Source: Oscillospiraceae bacterium
Lineage (GTDB): Bacteria; Bacillota; Clostridia; Oscillospirales; CAG-272
DNA: 18,571 bases
Direction of reading: 5' to 3'
NCBI GenBank assembly: GCA_009779295.1
Contig: WREN01000008.1
Coordinates: 1 to 18,571 of the forward strand
Position 1 is the first letter of the stretch, and each line of letters starts with the position of its first letter. Below the pieces are notes generated by a model. The model had not been told where the DNA came from and made no database searches. It saw only the letters and a program-made list of their open reading frames with translations. A program made the translations under genes and the position numbers. Shown here in pieces: positions 7,648 to 14,268 of this stretch.

Positions 7648-8090
7648 TTGACCTCCATGTCCATGAGCAAAGCGTCCTCAATTGGATTTTTGTAATAACG
7701 TTTCCTACGCCCGACTTCACGGAACCCGAACTTTTCGTATAATTTTATCGCCGCCGCGTTTGATTCGCGCACTTCAAGCATTAGTAATTTGATTCCGTTC
7801 ACGCGCGAATATTCCAAAACTTTTTCAATCAGCGCATTGGCTATACCCATTCGTCTGTAATCGGGGTGAACGGCGATGTTTATTATTTGCCCCTCGTCGA
7901 GGACGTGGGTGAGGATGATGTAAGCGAAAATATGCGCAGAATCCCCCCTGTCCGCAACATACACCACAAATCCATTCAAATTCTCAAACGCGCTTCTCGA
8001 CCACGGGTCGCTGAAACATGCCCGTTCTATTTCGTACATCTGTTCCGCATATGAGGGATTATACCTATTACAGCTGATAATTTCAATCAT
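7641..8090 (-). CDS. rimI: Ribosomal protein S18-alanine N-acetyltransferase RimI (GNAT)
   Basis: A 149-residue single-domain GNAT acetyltransferase. The acetyl-CoA-binding motif A is INIAVHPDYRRMGIANALI (RRMGIA loop). The family's C-terminal signature LEVRESNAAAIKLYEKFGFREVGRRKRYYKN, ending in EDALLM, matches RimI closely. RimI acetylates the N-terminal alanine of ribosomal protein S18, and possibly other proteins. In many Firmicutes rimI sits between tsaB and tsaD; here it directly precedes tsaD and overlaps it, which supports the name. It overlaps the upstream phosphatase by 8 nt. The ribosome-binding site is weak. A generic GNAT with another substrate cannot be excluded but is less likely. 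Confidence 0.92.
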   Translation of the reverse strand: MIEIISCNRYNPSYAEQMYEIERACFSDPWSRSAFENLNGFVVYVADRGDSAHIFAYIILTHVLDEGQIINIAVHPDYRRMGIANALIEKVLEYSRVNGIKLLMLEVRESNAAAIKLYEKFGFREVGRRKRYYKNPIEDALLMDMEVKC

Positions 8091-8547
8091 ACAATTTAAA
8101 CATTTCCCTGACGCCTTTTATAATCTGTAAAAGACACGTTTCGTAACTTTCGATACTTCCGCCCCAAGGATCATCTATATCTTCAGGCATAGCGAATATT
8201 TTCTCCGCGGCAAACGGAAACATCTGCGTCAGCAGAAATTCATGATTTATAGTGATTCCTATAACGCGGTCACATTCCATTACGATTTGTTTGTCGATTT
8301 TCCTTGCGGAATGGTCAGGAACTTCAAAACCATAATCCGCAAGCGCTATCGCCGCGTTCTCCGTAATCGGCGCGCCGTCTTCAGCGAACAATCCCGCCGA
8401 TATTGCCGCCATTCCGTAACGTTTGCCCAATTTATTAAGTACCGCCGCCGCCATCGGACTGCGGCATGTGTTGCCGGTACACACAAAACAGACTTTTACC
8501 GGCACATTTTCATCGAGATTTGGTATTAAAGAAATATTGTATTCCAT
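8083..8547 (-). CDS. Low-molecular-weight protein tyrosine phosphatase
   Basis: The protein (about 154 residues) carries the phosphate-binding loop CTGNTCRS, where Cys23 is the nucleophile and Arg29 binds phosphate, and a late DDPWGG with the general-acid Asp. Both are hallmarks of the LMW-PTP/arsenate-reductase fold. It probably removes phosphate from protein tyrosine or arginine. The start is uncertain. I chose the ATG at 8547, which leaves a 13-nt gap after the lipoprotein stop but has no clear ribosome-binding site. A GTG at 8571 has AGGGGG 6 nt upstream and would add eight residues with an 11-nt overlap. Longer starts to 8679 would run deep into the lipoprotein gene and add unrelated sequence. 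The gene sits directly upstream of rimI and overlaps it. Confidence 0.88.
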   Translation of the reverse strand: MEYNISLIPNLDENVPVKVCFVCTGNTCRSPMAAAVLNKLGKRYGMAAISAGLFAEDGAPITENAAIALADYGFEVPDHSARKIDKQIVMECDRVIGITINHEFLLTQMFPFAAEKIFAMPEDIDDPWGGSIESYETCLLQIIKGVREMFKLYD

Positions 8548-8560
8548 GGTGATATCTATA

Positions 8561-9169
8561 TCAAGATTCACCGGTATCCCCCTCATTCCATAAATATTTT
8601 TCAAGCGCTTTTCCGGCTTCGACGCAGCGTTTAGTATCGCGGTCAAACAAAAAATTGCGTCCGTCTCTGCCTTCAACATACAGTATATTATAATAGATCC
8701 CCGGATATTTATCCGAAGCGAATTTCAAATGATACGAATTACGCCCGTCAATCGGCAATTCAGTCTGTTCGCCGTTCAGATATAATTCCGCGACGGCGTT
8801 TATATCGGCCTTGTCCTCAACCGTATTTATGCTTATCGTTATCACGTCAACCGCGCATATAAGTATTTTTACCGCTTCAAATTCGCCGAATTCCGGCAGT
8901 TTCAAGTCCTCCGAGTAATAAATCGAGCCTATGCCTTCATATTTTTCGGTGAGCCATTCTTTTGGGTTCAGAAAGCCGATTCTGTAAAGAACCGTCTTGT
9001 TATACTCCGCGTATTCTTCGCCGACAGATACCGGTTCATACGAAACGCCCGCCGACAGATATGTAACTCCGCCCGCCTTGTCAATATATTTGCCGTCGCT
9101 GTAAGTTATCTTAACCAATGAAGAGCAAGACGTTAATAAAACCAATAACAATATTATTATTTTCTTCAA
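8561..9169 (-). CDS. Putative lipoprotein of unknown function (TTG start)
   Basis: From a TTG at 9169 the protein is about 202 residues. It begins with a classic lipoprotein signal: KK, a hydrophobic run (IIILLLVLL), then the lipobox LTSC with the lipidated Cys at residue 15. The mature part is mostly predicted beta-rich, with YLSAGVSYEPVSVGEEYAEY, a stretch SINTVEDKADINAVAELYLNG, and a Cys near the C-terminus. I recognise no domain. GGGG 8 nt upstream, at the end of the deaminase gene, could serve as ribosome-binding site. An open frame continues upstream to 9319, but that part lies inside the deaminase gene, is Arg/His/Gln-rich, and is not believed. It is presumably attached to the outer face of the membrane. 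Confidence 0.75.
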   Translation of the reverse strand: MKKIIILLLVLLTSCSSLVKITYSDGKYIDKAGGVTYLSAGVSYEPVSVGEEYAEYNKTVLYRIGFLNPKEWLTEKYEGIGSIYYSEDLKLPEFGEFEAVKILICAVDVITISINTVEDKADINAVAELYLNGEQTELPIDGRNSYHLKFASDKYPGIYYNILYVEGRDGRNFLFDRDTKRCVEAGKALEKYLWNEGDTGES

Positions 9170-9171
9170 GT

Positions 9172-9660
9172 TTAATACCCCGTTTGTCCCGTTAGGCTGT
9201 CGTCGTTGAAAATCCAATCGCGCGTGTTGATGACGGTGTAATCTTCTTTCGTGTTGCGGATTATAATCGTCGCGATACCGGCGTTGATGATTAGCCGTTT
9301 GCACATAGGGCAACTGCATGTATCCGGCACAAGTTCGCCCGTAGAAGGGTCAACGCAAGCCATATACAACGTCGAATCCAACATCTGCTCGCGTGAAGCC
9401 GCGATGATAGCGTTAGCTTCGGCGTGAACCGAACGGCACATCTCATACCTCTCACCGCGGGGTATACCCAACTTTTCGCGCATACAAAAATTAAAATCAA
9501 TACAATTTTTACGTCCGCGCGGCGCGCCGTTATAACCAGTCGAAACGATTATATCGTTTTTATAAATTACGGCGCCGAACTTCTTGCGGATACACGTCGA
9601 ACGCTCCGAAACCGTCTGCGCAATATCCAAATAATAATTGATTTTGCTGACTCTGTTCAT
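9172..9660 (-). CDS. dCMP/cytidine deaminase family protein (ComEB-like)
   Basis: A 162-residue zinc-dependent deaminase. The HAE motif (His79, Glu81, in CRSVHAEANAI) and the later Cys pair CPMC (Cys117, Cys120) form the metal site; Glu is the proton shuttle. TGYNGAPRG near 41-49 is characteristic of dCMP deaminases and the Bacillus ComEB relatives. The expected reaction is dCMP to dUMP, feeding thymidylate synthesis. Extra cysteines (C23, C53, C59, C75, C102, C115) may bind a second zinc, as in some dCMP deaminases. It starts at an ATG overlapping the galU stop as ATGA. No other competence gene is nearby, so a nucleotide-pool role is more likely than a DNA-uptake role. Confidence 0.9.
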   Translation of the reverse strand: MNRVSKINYYLDIAQTVSERSTCIRKKFGAVIYKNDIIVSTGYNGAPRGRKNCIDFNFCMREKLGIPRGERYEMCRSVHAEANAIIAASREQMLDSTLYMACVDPSTGELVPDTCSCPMCKRLIINAGIATIIIRNTKEDYTVINTRDWIFNDDSLTGQTGY

Positions 9661-10544
9661 ATTTTCATCACCGTTTTCAAAAAATTCTTAAATTCATTAC
9701 GCAATTCAGGATGCAATAATCCCTGTTCGACGTTTGCCATCAGGAATCCGAGCTTTGAGCCCATATCGTACCGTTTGCCCTCGAAATCAATCGCCGTCAT
9801 TCCCTGCGTTTCGGCTAAAACCTTCATCGCGTCCGTAAGTTGCAATTCGCCGCCCGCTCCGGGCTTCAAATCCGCTATAAAACCGTAGATTTCAGGCGTC
9901 AGCAACGCCCTGCCTAATATCGAAAAGTGCGGTTCCATGATCTGTTCCGGCTTCGGCTTTTCTATCATTGTGTGAAGTTTATACCAATTATCTTTAAGCG
10001 GTTCCGTTTTTAATGTACAATACTTGACGACCAGTTCCACAGGAACTGTTTGCACCCCGACCGAAGCCAATCCGTATTCATCATACGCGTTCATCAATTG
10101 CTTGCAGACCGGCGTTTTTGAAATTATCACGTCGTCGCCGTATAAGACTACAAACGGTTCTTCGCCCGTAAATCCTTTCGCGCACCCTACCGCGTGACCC
10201 AATCCCTTCGCTTCATGCTGACGCAGAAAATATATATTTGCCTTCTTGCACACAGAACGCATAACTTCGAGTTCGGATTCTTTGCCTGCCGCGCGAAGTT
10301 TTTGTTCGTATTCAAGCGTATAATCGTAGTAATCCTCGATCGATTCCTTGCCGCGCGCGGTGATGATGAGTATGTCGGTTATCCCGCTGTCGCACGCCTC
10401 GTCGACCAGATATGAAATCGCCGGTCTGTCTACGATCGGCAGCATTTCTTTCGGCACCGCCCGCGAAATCGGCAGCATCCGCGTTCCGAGCCCCGCGGCC
10501 GGAATTACGGCTTTTGTGATTTTTTTGGTTTCAATCTTAGTCAT
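9657..10544 (-). CDS. galU: UTP-glucose-1-phosphate uridylyltransferase
   Basis: GalU joins UTP and glucose-1-phosphate to make UDP-glucose for glycans and cell-envelope polymers. The 295-residue product has the nucleotide-binding signature AVIPAAGLGTRMLPISRAVPKEMLPIVDRPAISYLVDEA near the N-terminus. It also has VLYGDDVI with the metal-binding Asp, IEKPKPEQ, LKPGAGGELQLTDAM, and GKRYDMGSKLGFL near the end. Length and motif order match GalU rather than RmlA. Its ATG overlaps the queT stop by 8 nt, with AGGTGA upstream. It is second in the operon. No glycosyltransferase is nearby, so its product probably serves general metabolism. Confidence 0.95.
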   Translation of the reverse strand: MTKIETKKITKAVIPAAGLGTRMLPISRAVPKEMLPIVDRPAISYLVDEACDSGITDILIITARGKESIEDYYDYTLEYEQKLRAAGKESELEVMRSVCKKANIYFLRQHEAKGLGHAVGCAKGFTGEEPFVVLYGDDVIISKTPVCKQLMNAYDEYGLASVGVQTVPVELVVKYCTLKTEPLKDNWYKLHTMIEKPKPEQIMEPHFSILGRALLTPEIYGFIADLKPGAGGELQLTDAMKVLAETQGMTAIDFEGKRYDMGSKLGFLMANVEQGLLHPELRNEFKNFLKTVMKI

Positions 10545-11043
10545 TCACGTCACCTGTTTTTATAAATAATTTTTTTAATATCAATAAGAGAGGTATGCCC
10601 AATCCGTAACATACAACAAGCTGTCCCGCTCCGACTGTGAGCGCGTTGTAAGCGTATGCCGCCATGAACGCTTCGCCCGCCGACATAGAGACTGTGATGA
10701 CCGCGCCTATAACGACTGCGTTGACGATAACCGGAGGCAGCGGAGCGAGCCATTTACTTTTCGCACGGTAAGTTAAATAAGCCGCGAGCAAAGTCGCCAA
10801 ACTGCCGCATATTAAATCGAGAAATCCGTATGGTGAAAGTATATTCGATATTATACAGCCGATAAACAATCCGAATATCGCTTCAGGCATGATGAACGGC
10901 AATATCGTCAGCGCTTCCGAGAGTCTGAATTGCACCGGTCCGTATGCGAACGGAGCGACCAGCATTGTGAACGCGACATACAACGCCGCGATAACCGCCG
11001 TTTTTGTGATTGTGTTTACGTTAAATTTTGTTTTCATTTTCAT
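10537..11043 (-). CDS. queT: QueT-family ECF transporter S-component (queuosine precursor)
   Basis: A 168-residue integral membrane protein with about five or six transmembrane segments. The sequence FAYGPVQFRLSEALTILPF matches the QueT (formerly DUF988) family, the substrate-binding unit of an energy-coupling-factor transporter for queuosine precursors such as preQ1. It needs the shared EcfA/EcfT module, not present here. I start at the ATG at 11043. An upstream ATG at 11073 falls inside the -35 box of the likely promoter and before a GGGAG. An alternative ATG two codons later is also possible. No preQ1 riboswitch is visible, and the promoter leaves no room for one. It is the first gene of the leftward galU-to-tsaD run, ending in an 8-nt overlap with galU. 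Confidence 0.85.
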   Translation of the reverse strand: MKMKTKFNVNTITKTAVIAALYVAFTMLVAPFAYGPVQFRLSEALTILPFIMPEAIFGLFIGCIISNILSPYGFLDLICGSLATLLAAYLTYRAKSKWLAPLPPVIVNAVVIGAVITVSMSAGEAFMAAYAYNALTVGAGQLVVCYGLGIPLLLILKKLFIKTGDVND

Positions 11044-11049
11044 GTTTAT

Positions 11050-11078
11050 ATTATACTCCCTTTTTTTAAACAAATCAA
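11050..11078 (-). promoter_or_regulatory. Sigma-A-type promoter for the queT operon, possibly leaderless
   Basis: On the minus strand TTGATT (11078-11073) is followed after exactly 17 bp by a perfect TATAAT (11055-11050). Transcription would begin about 7 nt on, at or next to the A of the queT ATG (11043). An mRNA from here would therefore lack the GGGAG that lies inside the spacer. The same hexamers and spacing occur at 17221-17249. Confidence 0.65.
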
Positions 11079-11090
11079 GATTAAATTTTT

Positions 11091-11120
11091 AAAAGAAAAA
11101 ACACCCGCCGTTGCGACGGC
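11091..11120 (-). terminator. Likely intrinsic terminator of the subtilase operon, inside repeat copy 3
   Basis: Read on the minus strand, a GC-rich hairpin (GCCGT, loop CGCA, ACGGC; 11120-11107) is followed by GGGTGTTTTTTCTTTT, a U-rich tract. It lies downstream of the second gene of the subtilase pair and upstream of the queT promoter. The hairpin is part of the repeat. Confidence 0.55.
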
Positions 11121-11220
11121 ACCCTCTTTACACCGCCAACAAGTTGGCGTTAAAGATGGCAGGGGATTTTTCTTTGGCCTTTTTCGTAAAGAGGCTCCGC
11201 CCGCAGGCGGTGGTGTTTTT
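11097..11220. repeat. Structured repeat, copy 3 (124 bp, variant termini)
   Basis: The termini are AAAAACACC (11097-11105) and GGTGTTTTT (11212-11220). Each end carries a small hairpin (GCCG-type at 11107-11120, CCGCC/GGCGG at 11197-11210). CTCTTTAC and GTAAAGAG pair across the centre. The palindrome CGCCAACAAGTTGGCG (11134-11149), followed by GTTA, is shared with the other two copies, though the termini differ. The right end overlaps the stop codon of the subtilase gene by two bases. Hairpins plus T-runs at both ends make it a plausible bidirectional terminator. Confidence 0.75.
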
Positions 11221-14200
11221 ACCCATTCAAATCCACCCTATGCGTAAAAACATTGTACGCGTAATCAGTTATATCGACGTATACATACCTGAAACCGAAA
11301 TCAATATACTCCTGTACATTATACTCAAGCGTGACTTCGCCGCAGACGTCGTGGTCGTTATGCGTATATAATCCGTAAAAATAATTATATACGTCGTAGA
11401 ATTCCACCGCCTGTATGCAATGGTTGTCGCAAATATTGATACTCAGCACCTTGCCGTCCGGAGTATCCATGATTTTGTACGAGGTTACATTCGGCTTCTC
11501 TGTGTCCAAGAAAATCGGTACAACGAGTTTCTGCTCTTTCCCGCCCGCCGCCGGTTTGACAATTACAGTAAAATAATATTTTCCGTCCGGATATATGTAA
11601 TACGGATTATTAATATCCGTTCCGTCCCAAAGCTGTACGTCGAATATGTACAGCATATCCGCGCTTACGTATGTTTTTACAACCCGCAGGTCGCGTATTT
11701 CGTCTATAACATATCCTTTTGAATCCGTGATGCCAGCGTATACTATTTCGCAATCGCGCAAAAACGCCAAAGAAAGATATATCTCATCCGCATCGCCGTC
11801 GTTGTTCGGCGAAAACGCGATGTGTTTGAGACGCGGAATACTTTCCAAATCGAAATAATTCGCGCCCGCCTGATAGACTCCCATATAAGAGGGAAAGTAT
11901 CTCAAAGGAACGTAAAAAGACGACATGCCGTAATACCCGATAACGCCTTCGTAACTGAGTTCCTCCAATACCGGTATAGCCGACCAATCGCCCAAAAATC
12001 CCATGTACGGTATGGAGCTGACAGTTCCGTTATCAGTCCGCGCCTCGATATATCCCTCGACGAAGAAGCCGTTTGTGAATATTTTTTCAAGCCGTCTTAT
12101 TTCTCTGGCGTTTAAATAAACGGTAATTGTAAATCCGCGCGTTTCGCCCGCTTTGATTGATTCCGAATACGGTTTGCCGGAATACTTATTAATATTGCTA
12201 TTTCCGATAAAAGTCGAAGTTCCGTCCAGCAGCGCCGGCGAACCCGTTATAAAATACGGTAAATCATCATATGTGGTATACATATCCGTCGTAACACTCG
12301 CCGTGAGGTCAAAATTTATATCCCTGTCGGTGATGTTGGTTATACTGAAATTTATTTTAAAACTGTTTTTCAGTTTATCTCCCAGTTCAATTTTCGCTTT
12401 CCCGCCGCCGGAAGTTATCAAAAGTTCCGTTTTCATCGCCGCGTATATATCGGCGCATCCCGCGCCCTGTACCCGCGGGCTGTATTCGACGCCCGTCACA
12501 GGCGAAACGGACGGTTCCGCCGCGTTCATCATCAATGTTTTAAGAAACGCCGGTTCAGTCGATAAACCGTTTGCCGCCGCGTACTGTTTCATGACCGTAA
12601 ACATACCGCTCACAAAACCCGCCGACATCGACGTGCCGCTGAGCCGCCGCAGGCGGTTGTATGTCGAAACGGATAAAACGTCAGCGCCGACCGCCGTGAG
12701 TTCCGGTTTTATAGCAAGCGAAGGGGTCGGACCGCTTGACGACGTTAATAACGGCAGTTTTCCGTTCGGATTCACGACATACGCCAATTCGCTTTCAGTA
12801 ACTATAATAGTCTTATCCTCGTGACTCAGCATGATTTCTCCGTTTTCCTTTGATACGGAAACCGCCGGTATGTTCGCGCCCTCCATCACCATGCGGAACG
12901 GAACGGCGTTCTCAACGTTATCGTATACTACAGCGCCGACAGCGCCCGCGGCTTCAGCGTTCAATAACTTTTCGACAAACGTGATCGTGCCGCGCTGTAT
13001 GAGCGCGATTTTGCCCGTCAGGTCGAGACCCTCGTAATCCTCTTCATACCCCAATCCCGGCACAGGCACATACTCAAGCGTTTGACCGTCAAAATACGCG
13101 GTGAAACTTTTGCCGATTTGCGGCAATTCAAAAAATGTATTGTCGGTAACCGGTATCTTTATTCCGTCTTCCCCGCCGAGTGTGATCACAAATTCAAGCG
13201 AATAATCTTTTGAAAGGCTTCCAACGGCCACAGTCGTACCGATTGACGCGGGCGTCGCGACCGTTCCGTTGTCGATAACATCGGTGGTCGGCGAATAAAT
13301 ATCATACATATCGTAGTAATAACTGTACATAAAGCTGTTGCCCGAATTGCCCGCGGAACACACAACTATAACGCCCGATTTTTCAGCTTCCGCGATAATT
13401 TCGCCCAGAATGTCGTCGAACGGATAGCCGTCGTCAAACCCCGCGATGATACCGGCACTGAAATTTATAACGTCCGCTCCGAGTTTAACAGCGTCTTCAA
13501 ACGCCGCGGCAACGTCCGCAGTCGTGCAATTGCCCCAATAGTCGTAAACCTGCATCATGAGAAGCTGCGCTTCGGGCGCGATACCCTCGAAACCGTCTCC
13601 GACGTTAAGACCGTTCGCGCCGACCAGCCCGCAGATATGCGAGCCGTGTATGTCGTAACTGAGCACGTCCGTCGTGCCGTTGCAGTAGTTGTACACGAAC
13701 GGAACTTTCGCGCTTACATACTCAAAACCGTCGGCGTTCAGTTTGCCTTCGAACGATTTCATACCGGCGGCGGTGAGCCGCGCGGTGCTCTCGTCGGTCA
13801 GCGCCCAGTAAGCGCTGTTTTTGTCGAAGCTGTTGTCAATGACGGCAACGACCATCCCCTCTCCGCGATAAGGGGTGTCGTTTTTATACGGCAGTTCTTC
13901 GATTCCGTATTTTTCGATGTCGTCACCGGAATCTTCCTCCGCCATGGCGTATGTCATATTCCGGCCTATACTCTTTACGCCCGCGACAAGTTTAATCTTC
14001 GCGGCGTCGGACGCGTACACCGAAGCGGACATACCGTTCATCAGCGTGTCGTATGTATAACCCCATTCGACATTCGCCGCGATTTTGTTTATTGCCGCGC
14101 GGACAGTTTCGACGCCGGCGTTTTCTTCGAGAATTATGATAACGCCGACTTTAGGTTCCATCCTTGCGGCGAATACAGCCGTGCCGAAAATCGTTGAGAT

Positions 14201-14236
14201 TATTAAGGTCAGGGCAATTATTTTAATTAGTTTCAT
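11219..14236 (-). CDS. Secreted S8 subtilisin-like protease, lactocepin/C5a-peptidase type (second of pair)
   Basis: A 1005-residue exported protease. The signal peptide spans 1-23 (KLIK, hydrophobic core, AVFA). A pro-region of about 25-110 follows. The catalytic domain has Asp134 (VVAVIDNSFD), His197 (DIHGSHICG), oxyanion Asn297 (CSAGN) and Ser536 (LSGTSMSAG). A protease-associated insert lies near 370-485. Then come a C5a-peptidase-type Fn3 domain ending IPYMGFLGDW (742-751), a calcium-site-like FSPNNDGDADE (808-818) and a C-terminal beta domain (WDGTD, YIYPDGKYY). I see no LPXTG, SLH or other anchor. The Pro usual after GTSMxA is Gly here. There are nine Cys, against one in its paralogue. 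AGGAGG lies 12 nt before the ATG. Its stop codon overlaps repeat copy 3. It follows the other subtilase by 32 nt. Confidence 0.92.
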   Translation of the reverse strand: MKLIKIIALTLIISTIFGTAVFAARMEPKVGVIIILEENAGVETVRAAINKIAANVEWGYTYDTLMNGMSASVYASDAAKIKLVAGVKSIGRNMTYAMAEEDSGDDIEKYGIEELPYKNDTPYRGEGMVVAVIDNSFDKNSAYWALTDESTARLTAAGMKSFEGKLNADGFEYVSAKVPFVYNYCNGTTDVLSYDIHGSHICGLVGANGLNVGDGFEGIAPEAQLLMMQVYDYWGNCTTADVAAAFEDAVKLGADVINFSAGIIAGFDDGYPFDDILGEIIAEAEKSGVIVVCSAGNSGNSFMYSYYYDMYDIYSPTTDVIDNGTVATPASIGTTVAVGSLSKDYSLEFVITLGGEDGIKIPVTDNTFFELPQIGKSFTAYFDGQTLEYVPVPGLGYEEDYEGLDLTGKIALIQRGTITFVEKLLNAEAAGAVGAVVYDNVENAVPFRMVMEGANIPAVSVSKENGEIMLSHEDKTIIVTESELAYVVNPNGKLPLLTSSSGPTPSLAIKPELTAVGADVLSVSTYNRLRRLSGTSMSAGFVSGMFTVMKQYAAANGLSTEPAFLKTLMMNAAEPSVSPVTGVEYSPRVQGAGCADIYAAMKTELLITSGGGKAKIELGDKLKNSFKINFSITNITDRDINFDLTASVTTDMYTTYDDLPYFITGSPALLDGTSTFIGNSNINKYSGKPYSESIKAGETRGFTITVYLNAREIRRLEKIFTNGFFVEGYIEARTDNGTVSSIPYMGFLGDWSAIPVLEELSYEGVIGYYGMSSFYVPLRYFPSYMGVYQAGANYFDLESIPRLKHIAFSPNNDGDADEIYLSLAFLRDCEIVYAGITDSKGYVIDEIRDLRVVKTYVSADMLYIFDVQLWDGTDINNPYYIYPDGKYYFTVIVKPAAGGKEQKLVVPIFLDTEKPNVTSYKIMDTPDGKVLSINICDNHCIQAVEFYDVYNYFYGLYTHNDHDVCGEVTLEYNVQEYIDFGFRYVYVDITDYAYNVFTHRVDLNG

Positions 14237-14268
14237 GTTTATTTTCTTCCTCCTGTTTATGTTTATCT

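Noticed and set aside
9170..9319. Fifty-residue N-terminal extension of the lipoprotein
   Set aside because: It overlaps the deaminase gene, is Arg/His/Gln-rich, and would bury the lipoprotein signal peptide.
11044..11096. preQ1 riboswitch before queT
   Set aside because: No C-rich loop/A-rich tail arrangement is visible, and the predicted promoter lies directly against the start codon.
13637..14197. Plus-strand open frame of 186 residues opposite the subtilase
   Set aside because: It is an antisense shadow of a strongly supported gene, with no recognisable motif or ribosome-binding site.
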